Assembly: GCF_024102715.1 (NCBI RefSeq)
Contig: NZ_JAGFJM010000123.1
Location: forward strand, 1-46,532
Source of the DNA: Nitrosomonas communis
Lineage (GTDB): Bacteria; Pseudomonadota; Gammaproteobacteria; Burkholderiales; Nitrosomonadaceae
Direction of reading: 5' to 3'
Length of the DNA stretch: 46,532 bases
In this document: in pieces, positions 19,456 to 27,648 of the stretch
How positions within the stretch are numbered: position 1 is the first letter of the stretch
How the letters are laid out: each line of letters begins with the position of its first letter
Notes under the pieces: generated by a model
Seen by the model: only the letters and a program-made list of their open reading frames with translations
Told to the model about the DNA's origin: nothing
The model's database searches: none
Position numbers and translations under genes: made by a program

Positions 19456-21925
19456 GTGTTCCCCACGCCCGTGGGGATGAACCGTTGAACCCCGAAACTG
19501 CGCCTGCCCGGTGATCGTGTTCCCCACGCCCGTGGGGATGAACCGTCGATAACTGCATTGTAGTCAGCATTTGTATAGTGTTCCCCACGCCCGTGGGGAT
19601 GAACCGGATTGATGGTGCACCAGTCGAAACAGGTTAGAGTGTTCCCCACGCCCGTGGGGATGAACCGAAATGGCAGAACAAAGAAGGGGTTGATCATTAG
19701 TGTTCCCCACGCCCGTGGGGATGAACCGCCACGATCAAAAAGCCGATTTGGATAGGCAACGTGTTCCCCACGCCCGTGGGGATGAACCGGTACGGCACAC
19801 GGTCCAGTTCTTCTTTCCTGAGTGTTCCCCACGCCCGTGGGGATGAACCGACGCTTTGGCGCTTTAAAGCTAACTATCCAGTGTGTTCCCCACGCCCGTG
19901 GGGATGAACCGAATTAATACCAGCTACAACATTCACTAACTTAGTGTTCCCCACGCCCGTGGGGATGAACCGCTTGCTTGCTTCATATCATATAAGGTTT
20001 AAATGTGTTCCCCACGCCCGTGGGGATGAACCGCAACAGTAGTCCGAAGGGTAGGATAGGGCTTGGTGTTCCCCACGCCCGTGGGGATGAACCAGATGCG
20101 CTCAGAAGAGAAGGCAGAAGCTGAAAGTGTTCCCCACGCCCGTGGGGATGAACCGGTACCTGCCTTCTGGTGATCAGGTGGCAAGTTGTGTTCCCCACGC
20201 CCGTGGGGATGAACCGGAGCCGTGAAAAATGGGAAAAAGTTTGACAGAGTGTTCCCCACGCCCGTGGGGATGAACCGTTCAATGTGTATGTATTTACCAT
20301 TAACGCGGCGTGTTCCCCACGCCCGTGGGGATGAACCGCGTGTACTGGCCAGATAACACTCCTGAGCAAAGTGTTCCCCACGCCCGTGGGGATGAACCGG
20401 CGAGTATGCATACGATGCTGCGCCTTTGTCCGTGTTCCCCACGCCCGTGGGGATGAACCGTATTGATGCTGTTACCGATCGGGGAAATCGGCGTGTTCCC
20501 CACGCCCGTGGGGATGAACCGTCAGAGTACGTGGCAAATCTGAATCAGCGACGGTGTTCCCCACGCCCGTGGGGATGAACCGGTACCACGGCGGTCATTA
20601 GCAGTGGGGCTTCAGTGTTCCCCACGCCCGTGGGGATGAACCGAAAATCCAGACAAATCTGGACAACATTTCTAGAGTGTTCCCCACGCCCGTGGGGATG
20701 AACCGGTGTATTGAAATCGGTTTGGGATTCAAAAGGCGTGTTCCCCACGCCCGTGGGGATGAACCGCCCTAGCGTAAATTGCGCGCTGGTATTCGCCGGT
20801 GTTCCCCACGCCCGTGGGGATGAACCGCATCACAACGAACAACACGTCAGGGAGGGAGTGTGTTCCCCACGCCCGTGGGGATGAACCGTCATTATTCCAC
20901 GTGAGATTCAGGTACATTTCGTGTTCCCCACGCCCGTGGGGATGAACCGCCCCGCGTATATGCATCGATCGCGCCGTCTTCGTGTTCCCCACGCCCGTGG
21001 GGATGAACCGTCCCATTAGTACCGTCACTATTGTATACGCCAGTGTTCCCCACGCCCGTGGGGATGAACCGAGGAGGATGGAGATGAAAATATCAGAGAT
21101 TTTGTGTTCCCCACGCCCGTGGGGATGAACCGCGATAGCTCATCTGCGGATACATTAACACTAGGTGTTCCCCACGCCCTTGGGGATGAACCGCGTCGAA
21201 ACTTTCGAGTTTCTATTAGATTTGAGTGTTCCCCACGCCCGTGGGGATGAACCGCCAAATTATTTTTTGCAATAATCATGCAGGGAGTGTTCCCCACGCC
21301 CGTGGGGATGAACCGGCACCACTGCGGTCATTAGCAGCGGTGCCTCAGTGTTCCCCACGCCCGTGGGGATGAACCGACACCCGCTGCTGGTAATCGGTGG
21401 CGTGGCCAGTGTTCCCCACGCCCGTGGGGATGAACCGCGCCACGGCGTTTACGAGTCGTATGTGCGTAAGTGTTCCCCACGCCCGTGGGGATGAACCGTT
21501 CAATCCAGGTGTTTTCCCAGGAGGTGTACAGTGTTCCCCACGCCCGTGGGGATGAACCGAGTCTTATAGATGCTATTGCCGCTAGTTACGAGTGTTCCCC
21601 ACGCCCGTGGGGATGAACCGTATTTTATCGAGCCGGGCCATCATCGGCATGTGTGTTCCCCACGCCCGTGGGGATGAACCGCCTTTGATCGGGCTATCGG
21701 TGCGGAATACCGCGTGTTCCCCACGCCCGTGGGGATGAACCCAGATGATTACTGTGGGATTTACCAGAATGAAAGTGTTCCCCACGCCCGTGGGGATGAA
21801 CCGATTGAGCCGTGACTTGAACAGACCAGTGCCGTGTGTTCCCCACGCCCGTGGGGATGAACCGCAGAATTCAATGTAATAATCTTCCCTATTGCAGTGT
21901 TCCCCACGCCCGTGGGGATGAACCG
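19456..21925 (+). CRISPR. Type I-E CRISPR array, 41 repeats and 40 spacers
   Basis: The 29-base repeat begins GTGTTCCCCACGCCC and ends GTGGGGATGAACCG, with a CCCCAC/GTGGGG stem typical of I-E. The period is 61 throughout, with 32-base spacers, except one 33-base spacer at 20644-20676. Nearly all repeats are identical. Exceptions are a final A instead of G in the repeat starting 20066, a G-to-T change at 21180 in the repeat starting 21165, and a final C in the repeat starting 21714. The leader lies on the cas2 side. All spacers differ, but those at 20583-20614 and 21316-21347 are related (see findings). Confidence 0.99.
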
Positions 21926-22025
21926 ACTCTGCGTTCCACAGCAACCGTGCCTGAATTTTAGACCATTTGCCGTATCTGCTGCCGAGCTCTCGGAAACAGT
22001 CATTTAAAACAATCACAAATAATTT

Positions 22026-22040
22026 GTAGCAGACTGCTAC
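22026..22040. promoter_or_regulatory. Palindrome overlapping the probable promoter of the zeta toxin pair
   Basis: GTAGCAG-A-CTGCTAC is a perfect 7-bp inverted repeat with a one-base centre. It overlaps a possible -10 box TACAAT (22038-22043), 35-40 bases before the antitoxin start. Such a site fits autorepression by a DNA-binding antitoxin. The -35 element is not clear. Confidence 0.6.
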
Positions 22041-22077
22041 AATATAGTGGTTTTGTAATGATATGTGAGGCATGACT

Positions 22078-22494
22078 ATGGCAAAATCGGCATCCCCCAT
22101 TCGGTTGCAAGAAGAGCTGATGAAAGCGGCAGAGCTGACTGCTGACCGTTTTCATCGCAGCACCGCCGAACAGATAGAGTTTTGGGCGGAGCTCGGGCGT
22201 TCTGTGGCTGATACGCTTGATCCTGATGTGATGTTATCCGTCAAGTCGGGGCTTTCAAGAATAAAAGTGGAACCCGTCTATGGCATTCCAGTCGATCCGG
22301 CTGAAGTTTTTAAAACACTTGAGAACGACCGGAAAAACGGATCGCTGTCCGGGCGTGTTACATCCGCAGCGATCCGCTATCAGGCTTCATCAAAACATCC
22401 GGGGTATCTGGAGCGTATTGATCAGCAAGGCAATATCACTACCGGCCGTTTTCAGAACGGCCAGTTTATTCCATTGAATGAAAGCGTCACTTGA
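22078..22494 (+). CDS. ParD-like antitoxin paired with a zeta toxin
   Basis: 138 residues from ATG 22078, chosen because GAGG at 22067-22070 is then seven bases upstream; ATG 22072 is too close to it. The N-terminal half, IRLQEELMKAAELTADRFHRSTAEQIEFWAELGR, resembles the ParD-like antitoxin family whose members precede zeta-type ATPases. The C-terminal half (PGYLERIDQQGNITTGRFQNGQFIPL) looks like a compact beta domain. The stop overlaps the toxin start as TTGA. It probably binds its own promoter palindrome. Confidence 0.82.
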   Translation: MAKSASPIRLQEELMKAAELTADRFHRSTAEQIEFWAELGRSVADTLDPDVMLSVKSGLSRIKVEPVYGIPVDPAEVFKTLENDRKNGSLSGRVTSAAIRYQASSKHPGYLERIDQQGNITTGRFQNGQFIPLNESVT

Positions 22495-23075
22495 GAAAAG
22501 AAAAACAACTCTGGCTGCTTGCGGGCGGCAACGGCGCCGGAAAAACCACGTTTTACCGGCTGCAACTTAAACCGCTCGGTATGCCTTTTGTGAATGCGGA
22601 TATCCTGGCGAAGCAGTTACATCCGGATCAATCCGAGCAATACAGCTATGAAGCCGCTAAAATTGCCGAAGCCATTCGTTTGCGGCTATTACAGGACGGA
22701 CGCACATTCTGTTTTGAAACCGTTTTTTCTCATCACTCTAAAATCGATTTTGTTGCCAATGCAAAAGTGCTGGGTTATGAAATTGTGTTGGTCTTTATTC
22801 ACCTTGAACAGACACAACTCAACCTCGCGCGTATTGCGCAGCGGATGAGCGAAGGCGGCCACGCTGTGCCGGATGAAAAAGTTAAAGCGCGAATACCCAG
22901 AGTATTGCAATTGGTTAAGCAGGTTTTACCGCTATGTGATCAAGCATACATCCTGGACAACTCTCGGGCGGATAGCCCGTTTCAGCAAATAGCGGTGATA
23001 CGCGACGGATGTCTTGAGTTAAAGCAAGTATCGATTCCAGAATGGTGTGAGGAATTGCTGTCAGATTATCTGTGA
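22491..23075 (+). CDS. Zeta-family toxin (P-loop kinase)
   Basis: 194 residues from TTG 22491. Walker A GGNGAGKTT is at residues 12-20. FVNADILAKQL, CFETVFSHHSKIDFV and RIAQRMSEGGHAVPDEKVKARIPR match zeta toxins and related kinases; the last region is the lid. Zeta toxins phosphorylate UDP-N-acetylglucosamine or related nucleotide sugars and block wall synthesis, although the substrate of this branch is not known. The gene lies between the I-E array and the I-F leader. Confidence 0.88.
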   Translation: MRKEKQLWLLAGGNGAGKTTFYRLQLKPLGMPFVNADILAKQLHPDQSEQYSYEAAKIAEAIRLRLLQDGRTFCFETVFSHHSKIDFVANAKVLGYEIVLVFIHLEQTQLNLARIAQRMSEGGHAVPDEKVKARIPRVLQLVKQVLPLCDQAYILDNSRADSPFQQIAVIRDGCLELKQVSIPEWCEELLSDYL

Positions 23076-23212
23076 TTTTTATACCTATTTTTTTCGTTCT
23101 TTAATAATTTGCAAAGAATCAGTTACTTATTAATTACTGAAAAATTATTAGGTATTTTATTCACTTCACATTAAACGATTGTTGTTTATAGTTTTTTGAG
23201 TGCTATACTCCA
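23076..23212 (+). promoter_or_regulatory. AT-rich leader of the type I-F array with an IHF consensus site
   Basis: 137 AT-rich bases separate the zeta gene from the first I-F repeat. AATCAGTTACTTA at 23117-23129 fits the IHF consensus WATCARNNNNTTR exactly, 84 bases before the first repeat. IHF is required for spacer integration in studied I-F systems. The leader orientation implies transcription and acquisition from this side. Confidence 0.7.
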
Positions 23213-23780
23213 GTTCGCTGCCGCACAGGCAGCTTAGAAAATGGGAAGAAGAACGTGATTATATTGACGACGGTTCGCTGCCGCACAGGCAGCTTAGAAA
23301 TAACGGCGCAGAAAAAATTATTAAATTAGGAAGTTCGCTGCCGCACAGGCAGCTTAGAAACCTTCCATTCGCTTTCGGGCGCATCATGCATGGTTCGCTG
23401 CCGCACAGGCAGCTTAGAAAGATCGCCGCCGGAATCACCGGTAGCGAAATCCGTTCGCTGCCGCACAGGCAGCTTAGAAAGTGAGGTTGACGAGTTCCGG
23501 CCTGTTTACGGTGTTCGCTGCCGCACAGGCAGCTTAGAAAGTTGACAACGCCAGGTAGTCGAGCTGGCTGGAGTTCGCTGCCGCACAGGCAGCTTAGAAA
23601 TTGAATGTCAAGCGCCCGGCTGTTAACAATAAGTTCGCTGCCGCACAGGCAGCTTAGAAATCAACAAGGATGCAGCGGATCGCCGATTGATCGTTCGCTG
23701 CCGCACAGGCAGCTTAGAAATCCACGATATCCATGTCATGCGTCAACCGCGCGTTCGCTGCCGCACAGGCAGCTTAGAAA
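23213..23780 (+). CRISPR. Type I-F CRISPR array, 10 repeats and 9 spacers, no cas genes nearby
   Basis: The 28-base repeat begins GTTCGCTGCCGCACAGG and ends CAGCTTAGAAA, the I-F pattern with a CTGCCG..CGGCAG-like stem. The period is exactly 60 (32-base spacers), and all ten repeats are identical, including the distal one. No cas1, cas2-3, cas8f, cas5f, cas7f or cas6f gene is in the window. The array should depend on I-F proteins encoded elsewhere, or be an orphan. It ends directly against a truncated DUF1016 gene. Confidence 0.98.
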
Positions 23781-23786
23781 GTATTT

Positions 23787-24288
23787 AAGATACGTTTTTG
23801 TCAGGATATTCTGGAGTGGCAGGCGCAGCAGGGTTGGGGCGCTAAGGTGATTGAGCAGCTGGCGCATGATTTGCGCATGGCTTTTCCTGAGATGAAGGGG
23901 TTTTCGCCGTGTAACCTCAAATATATGCATGCCTTTGCCGAGGTGTGGCCGGATAGCGAATTTGTGCAAGCGGTGCTTGCACAATTGCCTATCACCAGCT
24001 TGTGCTGCTGGATAAATTGCCTACGGAAGATGAGCGTCACTGGTGTGCGGCAAAGGCGATTGAACATAATTGGTCGCGGAATGTTCTCGTGATTCAGATT
24101 GAAACGCGTTTGCGTGAGCGCACCGGTCAGACTATCACCAATTTTGAGACTCGCGCTGCGTGACACCAACAAACCAATCGGCGTGGCTGAGTATCAGCTC
24201 GTTCATTCTTTACCCAAGAAATTGCAAACCAGTTTACCGAGTATCGAACAGATCGAACGGGAGTTGGGGGTTACTGGGGAGGCGGAAT
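23787..24288 (+). pseudogene. Broken DUF1016 (YhcG-type PDDEXK nuclease) gene
   Basis: Three frames together give a DUF1016 protein. The first is QDILEWQAQQGWGAKVIEQLAHDLRMAFP through HAFAEVWPDSEF; after a frame change near 23986 comes YHQLVLLDKLPTEDERHWCAAKAIEHNWSRNVLVIQIETRL; near 24150 an internal deletion joins DTNKPIGVAEYQLVHSLPK. The N-terminus is cut by the I-F array. The deleted middle should contain most of the nuclease core, so the product cannot be functional. The 3' end merges into the solitary I-E leader fragment. Confidence 0.85.
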
Positions 24289-24357
24289 CTTGCCTTTTAT
24301 CGCTGACTAATCAGCGAGATAGGAGAGATGTGTTCCCCACGCCCGTGGGGATGAACC
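24289..24357 (+). CRISPR. Solitary type I-E leader end plus one repeat
   Basis: Bases 24289-24326 repeat 19415-19452 of the I-E leader without a mismatch, including the CGCTGACTAATCAGCG palindrome. After three bases (GAT region, AGT in the main leader) a repeat follows at 24330-24357, identical over 28 bases, with T instead of the final G. No second repeat follows. The orientation equals that of the main array. The sequence after it is phage-like and not an obvious spacer. Confidence 0.9.
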
Positions 24358-24362
24358 TCGCA

Positions 24363-24653
24363 CGCAATCACAGTATGCGCTGGCCTGGCAGATGAAAAAG
24401 GCTGGAAAAATGGCTCAAGTCTTTTTAGGTTTCATAACTTGAAGTACCACTTTCCTATAACCCATATCGGTATATAGAAAAACAAGAACGATGAAATGAC
24501 GATCGTCCAGTCAGGGATGACTGCCAGGCAGACAAACCAGATGAACAGGATTAAAAATAATCTTGACATGATGCGATCATGGCTGATAAAGAAATAAAGA
24601 TAAAGATTACCGCCAATGATAATGCATCCAACAACGTTGGCAAGATTCGTAAA
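24363..24653 (+). repeat. Left arm of an imperfect inverted repeat of phage tail DNA
   Basis: This segment reads as a diverged copy of the complement of 24931-25222. Strongly matching stretches include the GCAGTATGCGCTGGCC region, the small membrane ORF and the start of the tape-measure-like gene. I did not compute the identity. The homology begins within a few bases of the solitary CRISPR repeat. Confidence 0.8.
24432..24569 (-). CDS. Small membrane protein of the phage remnant, copy A
   Basis: 45 residues: MSRLFLILFIWFVCLAVIPD followed by a second hydrophobic stretch and the end KWYFKL. It is homologous to the ORF at 25014-25151 (same length and same MSRLFL.L..WFVCL start) and lies divergent from the tape-measure-like start. 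Both copies keep an open frame although neighbouring genes are broken. Its function is unknown. Confidence 0.55.
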   Translation of the reverse strand: MSRLFLILFIWFVCLAVIPDWTIVISSFLFFYIPIWVIGKWYFKL

Positions 24654-24866
24654 GAGTTTGACAAGCTTGCCAATTCAGCCGGGAGCAAGAGTCCCAAGCA
24701 GAGCATTCAAAGCATATCTGATCAACTGGCAAGGACGAAGCAACAGTTCTTTGGATTTTCCTTGGCTTTCCAGCATTAGGGCAAGTAGTCAATGGTTCTA
24801 GGCTTGCTGAGACATTCAAGGAAATCAACGCTGGCATCAGGAATGCTGCGAAAAATTCGGAAGAAT
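24579..24866 (+). pseudogene. Phage tail tape-measure protein fragment, copy A
   Basis: The frame from ATG 24579 starts MADKEIKIKITANDNASNNV and continues to QSISDQLARTKQQFFGFS, the usual N-terminal style of tape-measure proteins, then stops near 24779. After a frame change the text resumes as GQVVNGSRLAETFKEINAGI and AAKNSEEFNQSQ. The gene is therefore truncated and frameshifted. Full tape-measure proteins are many hundreds of residues long. Confidence 0.65.
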
Positions 24867-25010
24867 TCAACCAATCCCAACGTGAAACGGCTGTAGCGCC
24901 CAGCCATCGAGTTGGGCGAGGGTTGAAACCTTACGAATCTTGCCAGCGTTTGCAGATGCGTTATTATTGGCGGTAATCTTTATTTTGATTTCTTTATCGG
25001 CCACGGTCAT
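24867..25010 (-). pseudogene. Phage tail tape-measure protein start, copy B
   Basis: 47 codons on the minus strand from ATG 25010 (GTG 25004 also in frame): MTVADKEIKIKITANNNASA, then GKIRK, after which similarity to copy A ends. It is the inverted partner of the gene at 24579. Only the N-terminal end of the gene remains. Confidence 0.6.
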
Positions 25011-25222
25011 ATCATGTCAAGATTATTTCTGGTCCTGCTTGTCTGGTTTGTTTGTCTGGGCGTCATGCCGGGATTGACTTGGCTCATTACAATTGTCTTT
25101 GGTTATTGGCTGTTGGTCTGGAGCGTGATCAAATTTGTTTTCAAGCTGTAACCTGCCTAGGAAGATTTGAGCCATTTTTTTCAGCCTTTTTCATCTGCCA
25201 GGCCAGCGCATACTGCGATTGC
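24931..25222 (-). repeat. Right arm of the imperfect inverted repeat of phage tail DNA
   Basis: This is the diverged complement of 24363-24653. It carries the same gene order: end of a short pre-tape gene, small membrane ORF and tape-measure start. About 277 bases of spacer lie between the arms. Confidence 0.8.
25014..25151 (+). CDS. Small membrane protein of the phage remnant, copy B
   Basis: 45 residues: MSRLFLVLLVWFVCLGVMPG, then a second hydrophobic stretch and the end IKFVFKL. It is the paralogue of the minus-strand ORF at 24432-24569. The substitutions between the two are mostly conservative. Its function is unknown. Confidence 0.55.
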   Translation: MSRLFLVLLVWFVCLGVMPGLTWLITIVFGYWLLVWSVIKFVFKL

Positions 25223-25303
25223 CTGCGCCTTGAGGTTGTCGGCTTCCATTCTGCCGAGCGCTTGCGCGTAAAGCTTAACCTGGGCGAGCGTTATTTCCAA
25301 CAT
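25181..25303 (-). pseudogene. Short phage gene upstream of the tape-measure region, broken
   Basis: 40 codons starting MLEITLAQVKLYAQALGRME and containing NLKAQAIAVCAGLADEKG, then TGA. The sequence after the stop still encodes KKWLKSS in frame, so the stop is probably a TGG-to-TGA change (..KGWKKWLKS expected). In copy A the same spot has TGG but has lost one A. The two copies are therefore broken by different mutations. Confidence 0.5.
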
Positions 25304-25540
25304 GCTCCCTAAGACTGCGTTTCTCAAGCGGAGGTCAAGTTCTGCTCAGCTTGCTGGTTGATTTTGCTTCCCAGGCGCGTTTTGACAGAACATCACCGGT
25401 AGAACGCTATACAACGGGAATTTCGAGGGGTGCCTCTGGATCAGGCATGCTATATCCTACCTAACTACATTTTTTTTCGAATGAATAATACCTTGCAACC
25501 CACTATACTACAGCAGGGAAATTGCTATAGGGAGCTACTG

Positions 25541-25693
25541 ATGAAAGTTGAAGTGACAGTTGAATTAGATATCAATCTATCCAAAGCCAGTGTTGAAGAT
25601 ATCAAAAAGATATTGGAAGAAATGATGAATCCCACACGATTTGATGCTTTGGAGACAGTAACGATTAAAGACATAAAAATAAATAGCATTTAA
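25541..25693 (+). CDS. Small hypothetical protein
   Basis: 50 residues from ATG 25541 with GGGAG upstream: MKVEVTVELDINLSKASVED, then KKILEEMMNPTRFDALETVT and IKDIKINSI. It is acidic, mixed alpha/beta, and has no signal peptide. I do not recognise it. The preceding 230 bases hold no gene that I can support. Confidence 0.5.
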   Translation: MKVEVTVELDINLSKASVEDIKKILEEMMNPTRFDALETVTIKDIKINSI

Positions 25694-25800
25694 TTGTCGC
25701 AACTTACCAAGCACGCCAATATCAGCGCAATATCGCGGTCAACTGTTTGCTGGCATGCTGGAGTCATCAATTTCAGCTTGGAAACCAAGATGTGCCTTTC

Positions 25801-26232
25801 ATGAATGAGATACTTGAAATAATTCAACAATGGATTCCAGTCCATGTCCTGATCGGTATTACCATCGCTTCGATTATTGGTCTGGTTGGTTCTGTAATCA
25901 CCATTCCGGTGATTCTGGTCCGCTTGCCGGCGGATTATTTTGACACGCGCATTCCACGCTATTGGATGAAAGACCGTCATCCGGTATTGCGCATGATTGG
26001 ATTGGTCATTAAGAATCTGGTCGGTACTGTGTTCGTGCTGGCTGGCTTTATTATGCTTTTCTTGCCAGGGCAGGGTTTGCTTACTATGCTGATCGGAATT
26101 TCTCTGATCGATTTTCCCAAAAAACGTTTGGTGGAAGCGAAAATTGTTAGCCAGCCTAGCATACTGAAAGCGATTAACTCCCTGCGCCATAGATTTAATA
26201 AACCGCCGCTGATTCTTGCGCCCGATCGTTAG
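25801..26232 (+). CDS. PGPGW-like inner-membrane protein
   Basis: 143 residues from ATG 25801. Hydrophobic segments lie near residues 13-42 and 75-105. The second contains GFIMLFLPGQGLLTMLIGISLIDFP, which resembles the PGPGW motif family of putative membrane proteins with Q in place of the second P-G pair. The C-terminus is basic. Its function is unknown. Confidence 0.7.
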   Translation: MNEILEIIQQWIPVHVLIGITIASIIGLVGSVITIPVILVRLPADYFDTRIPRYWMKDRHPVLRMIGLVIKNLVGTVFVLAGFIMLFLPGQGLLTMLIGISLIDFPKKRLVEAKIVSQPSILKAINSLRHRFNKPPLILAPDR

Positions 26233-26602
26233 CGGTAAGTGGTAGGGATGCTAATGTCGTACTTTTGATGAGAGATCATGCTTGCCACTGATTTGACGCC
26301 AGAGTTAGAGTACTTCACGCCGTGTTGAAACTGATCGTTCCGGCCAATAAATTGTCAGAATTTTCTGTAGAAAAAAGCTGTCGATGTTTTGAGGGCGATA
26401 TTTTTATCTGATTTTTCGTGGTGTTTTGACAAGAATGCTGCAAACAGGGTGATTAGTCAGCACTTTTTGACCTCATATCAGATCTTTGGTACTTTAACTT
26501 GCAAAATGATTGTTCAGGTTAGTTTCCCTATTTTCGCCTGCTGACTGGGAGCACGCAGCTCCTGGCCATGCGCGACTCATCCCACTGGAAGGGAGGAATA
26601 TC
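26233..26602. other. Intergenic region upstream of ppk2
   Basis: I see no gene in these 370 bases. The last 100 bases are likely to hold the promoter of the polyphosphate kinase gene. I found no clear repeat or terminator. Confidence 0.4.
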
Positions 26603-27541
26603 ATGAAACATGCTGCCGAAATAAATATCGCTGATTATCGTGTTAAACCCGGAACCCAAATGGATCTGACCCAATGGCCTACCTGGGTCGAGCCATTTTA
26701 TGATTCGAAGGAGTCATATAAAGAGAAACTCAAGGGAGGGATTAAACAGCTGACCAAACTGCAGAGCCTGCTGTACGCGCATAACCGCTATTCGCTGCTG
26801 CTGATTTTCCAGGCCATGGATGCAGCAGGAAAAGACGGCGCTATCCAGCATGTCATGTCCGGTGTCAATCCGCAGGGCTGCCAAGTATTTAGTTTCAAGC
26901 ATCCCAGTGAAATGGAGCTGGAGCATGATTTCCTGTGGCGCACTCACCATGCATTACCTGAGCGCGGGCGCATCGGCATTTTCAATCGCTCATACTACGA
27001 GGAAGTGTTGATCGTACGGGTGCGACCGGAGGTGCTAAAGGCGCAGAATCTGCCTGAATCAGAGCTGAAGCGGGATAATTTCTGGGAGCTGCGCTACCGC
27101 TCGATCGTTGAATCGGAGGCGCATCTTTACCGCAACGGTACGCACATCATCAAGTTTTTCCTGCACCTGTCCAAAGAAGAACAGCGCCAGCGTTTTCTGG
27201 CGCGCATCGATGATCCTGACAAAAACTGGAAATTCTCGGATGCTGACATGGCGCAGCGTCGTGCCTGGGATCAGTACATGGCTGCTTATGAAGCATGCCT
27301 CAGCGCCACCAGCACGACTGACGCGCCGTGGTATGTGGTGCCTGCTGACGATAAAGAAAATGCCCGGCTGATCATCTCGCAGATCATCCTGAACACCCTT
27401 TCTGAGCTGGATCTATGCTACCCCCCAACCAGCGATGCGCGTCGCAAGGAGTTGCTGGCTATCCGGCAGCAACTGGAGCTGGAAAAAGATGAGAAAGCAC
27501 ACCATCACGGTAAATTGCCCGACGATGACCTGCTGGAATGA
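26603..27541 (+). CDS. ppk2: Polyphosphate kinase 2 family protein (polyphosphate:nucleotide phosphotransferase)
   Basis: 312 residues from ATG 26603, with GGGAGG upstream; the longer in-frame extension lacks a ribosome site. Walker A-like [11 protein letters not shown], the [16 protein letters not shown] loop, and Walker B-like [20 protein letters not shown] are diagnostic of PPK2. The lid region is [15 protein letters not shown]. The enzyme transfers phosphate from polyphosphate to AMP/ADP or GDP. The length and motifs suggest a class I or III single-domain enzyme, and the exact nucleotide cannot be told. Confidence 0.94.
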   Translation: MKHAAEINIADYRVKPGTQMDLTQWPTWVEPFYDSKESYKEKLKGGIKQLTKLQSLLYAHNRYSLLLIFQAMDAAGKDGAIQHVMSGVNPQGCQVFSFKHPSEMELEHDFLWRTHHALPERGRIGIFNRSYYEEVLIVRVRPEVLKAQNLPESELKRDNFWELRYRSIVESEAHLYRNGTHIIKFFLHLSKEEQRQRFLARIDDPDKNWKFSDADMAQRRAWDQYMAAYEACLSATSTTDAPWYVVPADDKENARLIISQIILNTLSELDLCYPPTSDARRKELLAIRQQLELEKDEKAHHHGKLPDDDLLE

Positions 27542-27546
27542 TTCCG

Positions 27547-27563
27547 TTTAACAGCCTGTTAAA
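27547..27563. promoter_or_regulatory. Perfect palindrome upstream of the Lon-family gene
   Basis: TTTAACAG-C-CTGTTAAA, an 8-bp inverted repeat with a one-base centre, lies just after ppk2 and about 86 bases before the protease start. It could be an operator for the protease gene. It is not followed by a T-run, so a terminator is less likely. Confidence 0.5.
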
Positions 27564-27648
27564 GCAATGTGGTTACATTGTTTCTGTCAGAGAGAATGGT
27601 TAAACGGTTACAATGCCAGGTTTCTTTCTAAAATAAGAATACGTATAA

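Noticed and set aside
19437-22100. Long minus-strand open frames across the I-E array with repeated peptides such as SSPRAWGT and VHPHGRGEH
   Set aside because: They are translations of the CRISPR repeat in three frames; periodicity, array context and changing spacer text exclude real proteins.
23200-23850. Open frames with repeated SLPHRQLR in the I-F array
   Set aside because: The same artefact: the repeat is 28 bases with a 60-base period, so the frame stays open across units.
24358-24389. Bases after the solitary repeat read as an acquired spacer
   Set aside because: Homology to the inverted phage copy continues for about 290 bases, so the segment is a phage remnant and not an integrated 32-base spacer.
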